This document shows, in pieces, positions 54,254 through 64,000 of a stretch of 64,000 bases of DNA. Source of the DNA: Amanita rubescens. Lineage: Eukaryota > Basidiomycota > Agaricomycetes > Agaricales > Amanitaceae. Positions within the stretch are counted from its first letter, which is position 1; the number at the start of each line of letters is the position of its first letter. The notes below the pieces were generated by a model. The model searched no databases. It worked only from the letters and a program-made list of their open reading frames with translations, and had not been told where the DNA came from. The position numbers and the translations under genes were made by a program. The stretch is from NCBI GenBank assembly GCA_015039365.1, contig WION01000011.1, forward strand, positions 62,001 through 126,000. The letters are read 5' to 3'.

Positions 54254-55589
54254 AGCAGCTGGCCGTGAATAATACATCCTTGATTGTAGGCTGGAGCCGG
54301 ACTGCAGATATCGATGTCTGCAAATAGAACGTCTATTTTTAAACTTTATCCGATCATCACATTCAACAACTTGAATACAATCTGACGTCGTTGATTGTCT
54401 ACAGTGTACACCATGCGTCCCTCGGCGCGCGACGGATTTACTGAAATTTGGCCACGCTAAGTTGTAGAAGCTGGCGGTCACAATGTGACACTGACCTTGA
54501 CAGCGCTCGACACTACCTCGGTGCATCCCCAAGTATACGAGAAATCATGTGGCGGGCTCGAGCTCCTCATCCGGGACTTTTGCCTCCCTACCCCTGCCGG
54601 AGAATCCTACTTAGCTAGATGCATCTACTTCTCTATCAATTGACAACGCGGTCACGATGCTTGGCCATGGGAGAGGAATCACAGGTGAGCTATCGATGCC
54701 ACTACAAAGATGGTGGCTTTGCTCACCGTGCGACTCGGGAAGCTTTACCTCCTGCACCCTACCTCTCGTTTGCGTCGTTGGATCGCAAATCCGTCGGGTC
54801 TCTAGCAACATTTCGTCGCATTTGAGCAAGCATATGGCACGGTCCACGACTTGTACGTAGCCCATCCATCGCGGAACTACATCATGACTTGAACCGAACT
54901 TCAAGGTTGTTCAACTGACGTCTTTATGCCTAACCGCGGACGCCTTGCATCATACTTCGGGATGCACTGAAAATCGAACTGAAAAAGGGCTATCAAGACG
55001 TGTTATTCGGAGACTCTTGTATCCACCTTGTCTAACGTTGCTTGCAACTAACGAGAGGATGGTAGTCAAATTAACGAAGAGATGAGGGTACTTTTTTGTC
55101 CTCCTTGATTCGTCTATCAAATGTAATTCGCAGTTAGATGTCGGAAGCAGGAATTTTGGCTTCTGGAGGTGCTATGTGATAGGTTTAGGCGTTTTTGCTT
55201 CCGCTAATCCATTTATAAACGGGTTTTTAGTTCATTTTCCGATTTGAAGTCGGTGATGCTGACTTGGGCGAGGAAACACCCATTAAGACCAATCAACCTT
55301 GCAACATATGTTGATTATCAATACTCTTGCTAGAACCTACGAACGCTGACACAGGTCTGGCATGGTCGTGCTCGCTGATGAAATCCTTCTTCGGAACAGA
55401 CCATCAAGCCAAGCCTGAGTTCTGAAGATGTAGCAGGCGCTTTTCGCACGGAGTCAATGCCGAATGCATGTGTTCGTCTGCAGCGTCAGTGTTACCCGCG
55501 GACAGGGTGCCGGTGCATGTTTTCATTATGGTTGCCAGCGTCTAATTCCCTACATCCTAGCTCCAGAGAACAACAGAATGGGCCACCCG
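54254..55589. other. no recognised gene
   Basis: Short frames only (54611-54904 minus, 55464-55670 plus) without motifs. Nothing else seen. Confidence 0.5.
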
Positions 55590-55990
55590 CAACGCTCTAG
55601 GGTGCGTGCGGCTCTCAAGGAACTCCATTTCACACCCCGGGGGATTCTTCTCGCACACTCACAACTTTGAAATCAACGATTCTTGTTTCTACCATGCCAG
55701 CCATAATGTCCATTATGACTATCGCGAAGGTGAGACAAGCAAAAGCTGTTTACTCTTTAGACACCGTTTTGATTGCAAGTCACAGAGCTTCTTCAATAGT
55801 ACATTTCGGAAGGAGCACCTCACGATTTCAGGGAACATTCTCCTTGGCCCGTGTGTCGTTCCAGTAGTCGTCAAGAGGTCTTGAAGATAACCGTGGATTG
55901 TGTTGAAGATTCACACCCGCGCCGGCTTGTCATATGAAGAAACGGTCCCACATATGTCAAATTGAATGTATCACGTATGCAAGGGCACGG
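55590..55990 (+). pseudogene. relic with fungal NLR-like head motif, second copy
   Basis: Reads FSHTHNFEINDSCFYHASHN and, after about 250 bp, KKRSHICQIECI, the same order as the minus-strand relic at 27187-27560. Nucleotide similarity is clear around GGGCCA.CCGCAACGC and CTTCTCGCAC.CTCACAACTT. The two lie in inverted orientation, as do the 2 kb arms. No NTPase domain follows and the frame is broken. Confidence 0.35.
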
Positions 55991-57095
55991 CACGTAGCAG
56001 GAGCACGACGCATCAGCATCATAATCGAGGGTCTCACCTTACAAGCTCAAACAGACCAACGAAGAAAACCACATGACACGTCACAAGCGCTCCTTGACGC
56101 TTGCAGACTTCTCTCCGTCACCGCTTGCCGTCTTGCCTGGGAACGTCTGGGAGATCTCTACGGCTATTTCGACCCTTACATTCTCCCCATCTCCGAACCC
56201 GGGTCATCAATCGGTTTCTTCGCTGGCTACCTTGCACCTACCAGGCAGTGGCATTCAGCCTTCATGCAGCTGTCATTACGCTGCCAGATGTGCAGAGAAT
56301 GGAAACAAACATCGAGGGAATCAACTTGCGCACGACGTTTTCAATCATACATAAAGGAAGGAGGGGCCATGGCATAACATTTAAGTTCGTGCGGGCATCC
56401 TCTAACACTGGCTGCAATAGTAATAAGAGTTGGTACCAAGAAAGATACCTCGAGATCGAGAGACCACTACTCGAACATTCTGCAGTGCGTCCTCGCGTTA
56501 ACTGGGCCGCTCGCCGGGTTCAGAAAGATTTGCTGATGGTAAGAAATTACCTTTTGGCTGATCCGCTACTGACGTTCCTTGTTTTCTTTATTCTCTTTCA
56601 GGTCGCCATTTGACGATTCGGTGTTGCACTTTGCCCCACCAGAGGCCACTCATCAAGCCCAAGGGGACTCTCTTTGACTAAACCGTTCTCCTCCGCGCGG
56701 CCGCCCTGCTAACTCAACTCTACCACGCCCCATCCAAGTCTAGCTCAATGCATTCGCCATCTTTGTATATCGAACCGCTACTGCTTATGCAATGCTATGC
56801 TCTATATGCCTACCTCAATCCCTCGAGACCTCGTAACCATTGCATCGAATCGGCAGTGACGACGAAGGCGAGTCTGATGAGGCTGACTCGGATGGCGAGG
56901 CGGACGATATGTTAAGATACGCAGAGCTCTAAGTCAAGAGGCCGCTCCGCCCGTGAACTTGTTTATTGCTTTGTTTGACTACATATGTTCGAACGTGAGT
57001 ACAGCTTTATTCACTCCATTGGCCGTGAGAAACTCTAACCATCACTCAGTACTACTTCACTGTCACCTCAACCACAAGGTTTGTAACGCCGGACT
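55991..57095. other. repeat mosaic next to the right arm
   Basis: Positions 56521-56640 match 21576-21690 directly (including GATTTGCTGATGGTAAGAAA and CTCTTTCAGG), and 56640-56728 match 21478-21565 inverted. No gene recognised; several overlapping open frames at 56073-56613 have inconsistent text. Confidence 0.5.
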
Positions 57096-59130
57096 CAAGT
57101 GTTCCGAGGCCGAAATGAAATGTAGGTCTCGGTCTTATAATCGGCGCGTCGCGCGAGTTTCGGTAACGCTCCATTAAAATACCGGCATCTTCCGAAGATC
57201 AACAAGTATAAATATCTACATTCGTTGAGGATGCTCAATGTGCTGCGGGTGCGGACGCTAAACTGGGGACCGGTTCAAGAAGAGGAGGCGGTGAGTAGGG
57301 CCGTTAATGGGCGCAAAATCACAAGTCTGATGTCAACTAGCGCCCTTCACGCGTACTCGCAGCCAAAACCCGTCAACAGCTCTATGCTGTCAGGAAGGGC
57401 ATGATACGAAGACCCAGTGCCTCACAGTCATGCGTATCGGCCGTATCACAAGACAGTACTACGCAAAGCCTAGAAGCAGCCCCTATGAGCAAATCGGTGA
57501 CCGCCCAGTCATAAGCTTCGGATTCGACCCCAATGACAGGACTCCAGAACGTCTCCTCAGGTTCGTATCTGCTGCCCCGAGTCTTTTTCCCTCCTTATCA
57601 ATCACACAAGGCCCACTTTTGCTCGACAACCACACTCGACTACATCCGTACCCTCGCATCAGGATTTGCCTCTCTTCATCACCCCAGAGACTGGTCCTTG
57701 GCACATGTTCGCTCTCCTTCCATCCGGTAAGCTTCGATCTCCTTCAATCTGTGCTTCTCACTCTTTAGTACCCTCCAGCCGCGAATTCGAATCCATCATA
57801 GCTTCCCTCTCGGATGCCCTGGACTTTTAGCCGCACCATCAGCAACCTTTCAGCTTCTTCTGCAACCGCCGACCATGTTGATTTCTATACCAGTCACGAA
57901 GGTCTCTTACTCGATTACGAACATGCCATGACTCGTTTCCCTCCCCGCTCCAAGCACACCCGATAGCTACAATACCTCCGCTTTTATGGGTCGGCGATAG
58001 AACCAGGCAGTTGGACGGTGAACATGTCCAGTATTTCCGTACCATCTGGATTCATTCAGGAACCCATGGATGTCAGAAACGGGTAGAGTGGCCCTCATTA
58101 CGCGCTATGGTGCCCCCAAGGTATGTTTCCTCGTCTTAAATTCCTTCTTTCGCTAAACGTCGTTGATCCAGATTGGCGATCATTTACCGGCCCATATCAA
58201 AGCTGTATTAAACTCTGGAGATCCCGTTGCCTGGCTTTGCGATCCCATGCATGAGTGCGTTGCGCGATGTTCTTGTGCTCTCCAACTATCTCAAAAAATT
58301 TGATTTCCTTTTTTCTTCAGCACGCTCACTGGTGCCTTAGCAGGTTTGAAGAAACCTCGACGGAAAAGACATATACGAAAACTCTCGGCTACGTGGAGAC
58401 TCGCAAATACCTCCTTGTTCAGTGTTTGCCTTCCTTTTTCTTGCGTTCGGACCATCCCCTTCGAAAAACTTGAACCTTGCGAGTGTTGTTGGCCCCCGGT
58501 TGTGGAAAAAAAAGAAAACAGATGTTTTAGATTGGGACCGACTTCTATCGATACGGTAAGCATCGCTACCAATTTGCCCGTATTCATATCTATGAACATT
58601 CCTTGAAGTTTAGATGATGTTAGGATCCAGCCAGAAGGATGGCAAGGACCGCTTTGGGTGGATGGTTGTAATGCGAGGTGGATGACGTTTTCACCTGCGT
58701 GAGTCTGTGGTTGTTGAGCCGCTCTACTTCTCCGAGTGTTCCGCAAGTTGAGTTGTGTTTCTTTGTCCAGAAGCTCTGGACATCTAGTCGTACTTCGGTG
58801 CTGGAAAGAAAGGTCATACTCATTGACCTCACGATTCCCTTGACGGTGAGCACAACATCATCACGCGTGGGTTGGGACCTCATTTTTCATACTCGTGACT
58901 AGTGGTGGGAGCCTCGTTCGACAATCGTCCTTGGCTTGTTTGTGCAATTGGTGTAATGGTAATCAGTCTACTCATGTCTCATGCAAATTACCAGTTTTGT
59001 CTGTTCTATTGCCACCATTGTCATACTTTATATTACAACAATGTAAACCTTGTATTTCCAAGTATCCATCTTCGCGGAGTAAATTGCAAAAAAAGGGCCT
59101 CGAACCTGCCGTGCAAAGCAGCGGCCCATA
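57096..59130 (+). repeat. right arm of the 2.03 kb inverted repeat
   Basis: Mirror of 19308-21342. It ends at 59130 inside tRNA-like motif copy 5. The same-direction position of this motif at the 3' end of the arm and behind both Helitron genes would fit a non-autonomous Helitron that captured host DNA, but no canonical terminal TC/CTRR pair could be fixed. Confidence 0.92.
57430..58250 (+). pseudogene. class II DAHP synthase fragment (right copy)
   Basis: 3-Deoxy-D-arabino-heptulosonate-7-phosphate synthase starts the shikimate pathway. Visible in order: VMRIGRITRQYYAKPRSS, GFDPNDRTPERLLRF, then across an intron (57565-57610) CSTTTLDYIRTLASGF and LHHPRDWSLAHVRSP; across a second intron (57727-57768) LSDALDFSRT and FYTSHEGLLLDYE; later LITRYGAPK, an intron beginning GTATGTTTCC, and IGDHLPAHIKAVLNSG with CDPMH. 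These are conserved class II (plant/fungal-type) segments. Introns are kept, so copying was at DNA level. The N-terminal third and the C-terminus are absent and stops interrupt the region after KHTR (57965). Not functional. Confidence 0.72.
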
Positions 59131-59150
59131 ATACCAAGTCTACTGTCGCT
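59095..59150 (-). repeat. tRNA-like / hairpin motif, copy 5
   Basis: On the minus strand it reads TTAGCGACAGTAGACTTGG (a decayed A-box/D-arm-like segment), then TGGGCCGCTGCTTTGCACGG, then a B-box match GGTTCGAGGCC and a run of seven T. The part up to 59130 is shared with copy 3; beyond that it resembles the flank of copy 2 (CCAAGTCTACT). Confidence 0.55.
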
Positions 59151-61439
59151 AAGATGAATTTAGAGATGTCAGCTAAATATTGTGTCTGCTAGCAACTTTT
59201 TATTATCTAGCTACCAGTTTTTAAGTAATTATAACTTCGCTTTATGCTGCTGGGCGCACTCGCTGGTGACGGAATTCGCGCCGAAGCTCCTAATTCTTAG
59301 GTAATTATAACTTTGCTTACTAAAGGATTCGAAATTCGCCTAATCCTGTTCTACTCGCGGTGTCCATGACACTGACCAGTCTTATCTCCTGGCCGGCGAC
59401 GTCAGCCTCCGCCACCTGTAGCGGTCCAATGACGTCCTCCGTCACGCTCTTTCCCCCTTACACTATCGATTTTCTCCATCCTGAAACGCGCTTCCCAGGC
59501 GACCTTGTCACGAAACGGCTAAGAAGGAACTAGCACAGGGCTCACAGGTCGTCTCTTCTGATCGATAATAAATGCACAATGAAGAGATGGCGTTGGTTTC
59601 TTGCAGACATGTACCTCTTGGCAAGCTCAGGACAAATGATGCAGGTTTTCTCCTATGTGCGTTGAAGCGGCGATGCGGCCAGAAGATCGCGCAACGCTTA
59701 TCCGTGAACATATCGAGAGTCAACTAGCTTAGTAAAAGGAGCTTGATCATCATTGGGAAGATCGGATCCATGCAAGTACTAGTAGCCTTTCTTACTCTGA
59801 ACTTCAACTCACAATTTTTTCTAGAATATGTATCAAGCGGCACCCGTTCCCTAGTAAACTTTGGGGTTGTTCAAGTATATACCGCCCCTGCCCGATTCAT
59901 CTGCACCTTCCGGTTCGGATGAAGACCCTCCACCACCCCAACCTAGGCCCGTTCGCCTTCGCATTGGACGAGGCAGAGTTGGATATGTTTTGATTGCCCG
60001 AATTTCACATATTATACATTTAGAGAATGTGAGGGATCTCTGTGCAACTCAGCGGAAGGCAAGCTCGCCGTTACAAAGGCCCGGTTCTGCTGTCAACGGG
60101 GCAGATGCGTAAATGCTCAGTTATCTGCGTCAAACGCAGCGCTGGTTCACTCTCCCTCCGCAAATTGGCAAAATGGAATACGAGCTGGGGTTATGCCTAA
60201 TGGTCAAATGCCGCTGGCACCGCATCTTCCACATAGCCCATCCCCGTTACGTCTGCCCTCTCATAATCACCGCCCCGCCTCCCATGACGCCTACATGAGC
60301 ATGGCTTCCCCTTTGTTGCAACAATCAGCCAGTAGGGAATACGCCGAGAACCAGCTCTAGGCATTATTTTTTTTGTAGGCCAGTTGAATGTGTCTCAGCA
60401 GATTTCATTGGCTTCACGGCAATCATAGGCATTTGACCCCGTTACTCAGTCGTGACAGCGTGGTTGCCTACGACCAGTGAGTGAATTGTTATACATTTGA
60501 GTTGTACGGAACCTAATGCTACAAAGCACAGCACAAGAAAGTAATCACATATATAGCCCCGAGATGCGCCCGTTTGTTTCCCCTCTTCGCCAACAGCACA
60601 CAAAACCATCACCCTATGAATCAAAAGCTTGAAACTGAATACCTATTCGCCACCCCATCCTCACTTTCCACCCCGCTTCCGTATCCCCACCTCGCCCTCC
60701 TCATACAACAAACGGCATCGTTCCTGCAGGTCAGACCTTTTCCATTGCCGCCTTCCACCATTTGGCCACCACCGCGCCTGTCAGCCGTCGGGATAAGCGT
60801 GGATTGTTAGCCGGGGTCGCCCATTCGATACGCCGCGAACGGTCCAGTGGGGTACTTTATCAGAACGCCGGCCCGGGGAGGGGTGGGAAGATCCCCTGGC
60901 GGATATCGTCTTCAAAGTAACGGAATGAAATGGGGCACGTACATGATTACCCAATCGGCTACGGTATGGGCGCGCTTTGACTGCTCTTGACATTTCTCGA
61001 CGGCGGCGCGGACTATCTTCACCGCTTCATTCCTCTCCGATTTGCAAAACCCTGCTCTTTCGTCTTACCTCCAGCCTACGCATTACACACTTCATCACGA
61101 ATCCCCGCAGACCATCTCTTTACTCCGTGTACATCCACCATCACTCTTTCCTCGTCCTATCTCTCTCGGACCCCCTTAACTCATACGCCCACCTAGACAT
61201 GCCCAAACCCTTTGCCCATTTCATTGGACCACCCCTTCACCTCGCTCTCGACTCGCATCCGCTTCGTCCGTAATGGATGTCACACAAACGCCGTTCTTCA
61301 TCCCTTTCTTTGCCCACGGTCTCAGCAGGACACGTTGTCCTTTGGAGTCTTTGCAACCCATACGATTAATTTGGCCAAGTCTACAAGACCACAGCTTGAA
61401 CATCGCCCACGTTCTCGCACCCAATGACCTATTCAACCC
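59151..61439. other. mostly unrecognised; weak gene relic at 59861-60112
   Basis: At 59861-60112 (plus) PPPPQPRPVRLRIGRGRVGY reminds me of the C-terminal part of fungal Enhancer-of-polycomb-like proteins, but the match is short and ends in a stop. 60640-60800 and 61000-61400 are C/T-rich, like promoter or decayed coding DNA. No intact gene. Confidence 0.3.
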
Positions 61440-62000
61440 GCAAGCCTAAAACAATTACTTCCCGCTACAAAATGCCCCGACGACGTCAGTTTCAATGCCA
61501 TCTCCACCCAAACTTGATCTTTCACAACGTACCTGTTGATTCCCTCGCATCAAAAGTCGTCGTCAACTGACGGTGTGGTCAATTTGATGCGCTCTCGGTA
61601 AGCACCGCGTGTTTTATACGATGATATGATATGAATTGATCATCTAGATGAACGATTACTTTGCGATTTGCCTGACTGGCCGATTTTACGTGCTGCCGAA
61701 CAGCGGTAACGACATTCCCAGATCGACGATACGGGCCTATCTACGACCCCCCGACATTCTTGCCTAGCGTTTTGCCTATCTCACAAACGCTTTAGACAAA
61801 ATGTTGAAATGACATCATGAAACTGGCCAGCCACACAGGCGGCGAACGAGCTTTTGCTCCGTATGCTGGACGTGAACTGGCGCACGTGTATTAGTCTGGC
61901 AGAGGTCCGACGGGCGGTGAAGATGATGGACTCATTCTATTGCGACGGAGTTTTGTTCGAAGGCAGCATGGCTAGACTTCAAGTTCGTGCGGGCAACTCA
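61440..62000 (+). pseudogene. C-terminal fragment of a Ran1/Ksp1-type protein kinase
   Basis: Relic text in order: PDDVSFNAISTQT, then GVVNLMRSR at a GTAAGCACC donor, an AG at about 61648, MNDYFAICLTGRFYVLPNSG, a frame change, PPTFLPSVLPISQT-like text, and LLLRMLDVNWRTCISLAEVRR with FYCDGVLFEGSMAR. These are the end of the kinase domain and the region after it in fungal Ran1/Ksp1-like kinases (recalled, not searched). Several stops and frame changes break it and the catalytic N-lobe is absent. Confidence 0.45.
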
Positions 62001-62652
62001 TCTCTGCTCTCCGTCGCTTCCACCTGCCGCCGTCGGACCCGCTACTTCAATCAGTTCCCCCTTCACCCCGCAGATTTAGCCGCGAAAGGCTCACTCTTAC
62101 ACGTCACATCGCTGGTGGAGGTCATGTGACACGCCTGGCGCGTTAACTTTGTTTATCGCGATTTGCTAGCGAGCGGGCCCTAGCGATAAGACGGATGAGA
62201 GCTCTCATTGTCGAGAGCTCTCCGTACAAGTCAACGGCTACAAGAGGCATCAGTCCGCGACGGCAATCCAAGGAGAGCGAGAGGAGAGTGTGCAGCCATG
62301 TGAGGGTGGCTTGGACGAAGGTAAGTCTTTCGTTCTTCGTTCTTCTCTTTCTCCATCCTTCAATAATGTCCAGATAAGTGGCATTCACGTGAACGAGGAT
62401 GGGCGCACTGTGAGGACTCAAGACTGGTCCTCAATTAGTTTGGGCCTGGACGACTGTCAGCTTCGAGGTTAGGACTACGTGTCGACGTCACTCAATCACT
62501 CGACTGAACGACAACGTTTGATTATCTGAGTGCGGTTATGCAGGCTGTATTGGGTGGGCTGGAAGGTGGTGGCAATAAAAGTGACTGGGTCTGTGTGTGC
62601 TTAACTTTCAAACATAGCCTACTATACATAGAATGGCAGGAAAAGAAAGGGA
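62001..62652. other. no recognised gene
   Basis: Short frames only. 62300-62350 has a GTAAGTCTTTCG...TCCAG intron-like stretch without recognisable flanks. Confidence 0.45.
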
Positions 62653-62684
62653 GGACTCGGACTTGCTGTGCAATGCAGTGGCCC
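62653..62684 (-). repeat. tRNA-like / hairpin motif, copy 6
   Basis: Plus strand GACTCGGACTTGCTGTGCAA then TGCAGTGGCCCA. It lies exactly at the change from ordinary to AT-rich sequence. Confidence 0.55.
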
Positions 62685-64000
62685 ATACCTGCGAGTGTTT
62701 GTTTGTCATTGTTGTGAAAACTTATTGACTTGAGCAAACTTATGCAATAATCAGCCAATTGACCAGAAAACTAGTCAACCTGGAAGCTCTTTGACCTATT
62801 GACTGGAAAATTAAACAATTAAGAAACTCTTTGATCTATTGACCAGAAAACTAAGCAATCAAGCAGCTCTTTGGCCATCTGACTGCTGATATGATTGGCC
62901 TAATGACTGATAAGGAGGGTGACTTATTGACTGGAAAAATAGTGGTGACTGGACACAACTTGTGATACTGGACATCTGGAATACCATTTGACAAGAAAAC
63001 TATTTCGCTATCTGACTGTTTCACATAAAGATCTGATAAACTGCTTGATTGGAGAACAAAAGGACAGGAAATATCATTGACCCAACATGCTGTCGAATAT
63101 TTGTTGCATCAGCTTAGTGCAACAGGTTGTAACTGATTGAATGGTAAATGAAATTAACTTGAAAACTAATTGACTAATTGACTTTTGACTTGCTGAATGT
63201 TTAGCTGCTGAAGCCTGATTGAATGTGGGATTGAGGAATGAAAAGACATGTGTAACTGGAAGAGCCTACTTGACTGTGGGATGTAAGGACCTCTCACATG
63301 CTTAACTAGATACATGATTGACCTGACATTGGGATAACTTAAGGGAACTTAGTGCATCCATAGATGATTTACTGGAAGACATATCACTGGACATGGAACT
63401 GCTTGACTTGAGCAATGATCAACCCCTTGAATGAGGAGGCCTTGCTGACCAAGGGGAGCTTGATATATGGCAACTATTCAATAATTGCACTCAGAGCAGC
63501 ATGTAATCATGTGTACTAGGATATAGACAAAATGGATTGTACTGGACATTACATATTGTCTTTTAAATTGTCAAATGTGTTAACAATTTGTCCAAGTGTC
63601 CTAGGATACATTTGAAATGTTGATGCTGAAAGCTACATAGTATCTTGCAAATTATTAAACATGCAGTGTATTTGACATGGCAGACAGATGTACCAATTGT
63701 TCAAGTCAAATAATGGGCAGGAGAAAACTTTGCAACAATTCCAATGTTAAGCTTCAGTACAATTTAAATTTGACCAGCATACACTGATTGTCTTAGTAAA
63801 GTGTATACACTAAAAGCAGCTTGTTCATCAATGCCCTAGGCACTTAAACTGACTTGTGAGCTAGGGGTCACTATCAAATCACTGTGCTGACTGTATTTTC
63901 CCTAATTATCGACTGAAATAAGCTTGACATCAATTGTAAGAAAGGTATGAGTATCTTAATATAACTTCTAGACTTGTGATATTAAAATATACATGACAGA
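62685..64000. other. AT-rich, TTGACT-rich non-coding stretch to the window end
   Basis: No open frame of note. TTGACC/TTGACT occurs very often and imperfect units such as CTCTTTGACCTATTGACTGG (62789) and CTCTTTGATCTATTGACCAG (62829) repeat, giving a decayed tandem array with a period near 40 bp at 62760-62880. Composition is like that around the Helitron genes, so it may be the non-coding end of another element that continues beyond the window. Confidence 0.45.

Noticed and set aside
58945..59010. Second tRNA-like stretch (TTGGTGTAATGGTAATCAG) in the inverted repeat
   Set aside because: An A-box-like start only; no B box follows on that strand.
1..64000. CRISPR array or bacterial operon structure
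   Set aside because: No regularly spaced short repeats with unique spacers; spliced genes show a eukaryote.
1..64000. Kyakuja-Dileera-Zisupton transposase next to the TET/JBP gene
   Set aside because: I looked for its partner because of the known association but found only a Plavaka-type transposase.

Overview
The window looks like transposon-rich accessory DNA from a basidiomycete fungus, most likely an Agaricomycete. The reasons are introns of 42-71 bp with GT-AG ends and CTAAT/CTAAC-like branch sites, a Plavaka-type transposase, a fungal TET/JBP dioxygenase, DUF6570-containing Helitrons, a chromodomain Ty3/gypsy element, and relics of genes typical of mushroom genomes. Few sequences here look like ordinary host genes; most of the window is mobile elements, their passengers and decayed gene fragments.

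Layout. 0-4.6 kb: a spliced F-box gene (minus), a possible broken small gene at the left edge, and a diverged ~322 bp direct repeat. 4.6-18.8 kb: two large AT-rich Helitron transposase genes head to tail (2412 and about 2248 aa), each fusing DUF6570, a Helitron Rep (HUH/Y2) domain, a PIF1-type helicase and a C-terminal USP-like cysteine peptidase fold. 19.3-21.3 kb and 57.1-59.1 kb: a nearly identical 2.03 kb inverted repeat about 36 kb apart, each arm carrying an intron-containing fragment of a class II DAHP synthase gene. 23.2-27.1 kb: a decayed copy of a conserved basidiomycete gene of unknown function. 27.9-31.0 kb: a multi-exon gene (minus), divergent from a Plavaka transposase gene (31.76-43.41 kb). 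The Plavaka gene is split by an 8,288 bp Ty3/gypsy chromovirus with 519 bp LTRs and a 5 bp target duplication ACTGG. 43.4-49.7 kb: mostly unrecognised sequence plus a membrane-anchored protein with 30-residue repeats. 49.9-54.3 kb: a tandem triplication that contains the first exon of a TET/JBP gene, that gene itself, and a hypothetical gene. 54.3-64 kb: relics (a possible NLR head and a protein kinase) and an AT-rich, TTGAC-rich right end.

How the parts relate. Three spliced models (Plavaka, TET/JBP, F-box) close to exact multiples of three codons, so their exon joins are well supported. The LTR element inserted in a Plavaka exon without other damage: removing it plus one target copy restores an open 964-codon frame. 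The gypsy element has a 13-nt self-complementary primer arrangement suggesting self-priming. It also carries a third gene directly behind integrase, and that gene overlaps a long alternative frame. A short tRNA-like/hairpin motif (six copies) sits at edges of several of these blocks. The few differences between young repeat copies are all transitions, mostly at CpG, consistent with cytosine methylation in a genome that also encodes a TET/JBP enzyme.
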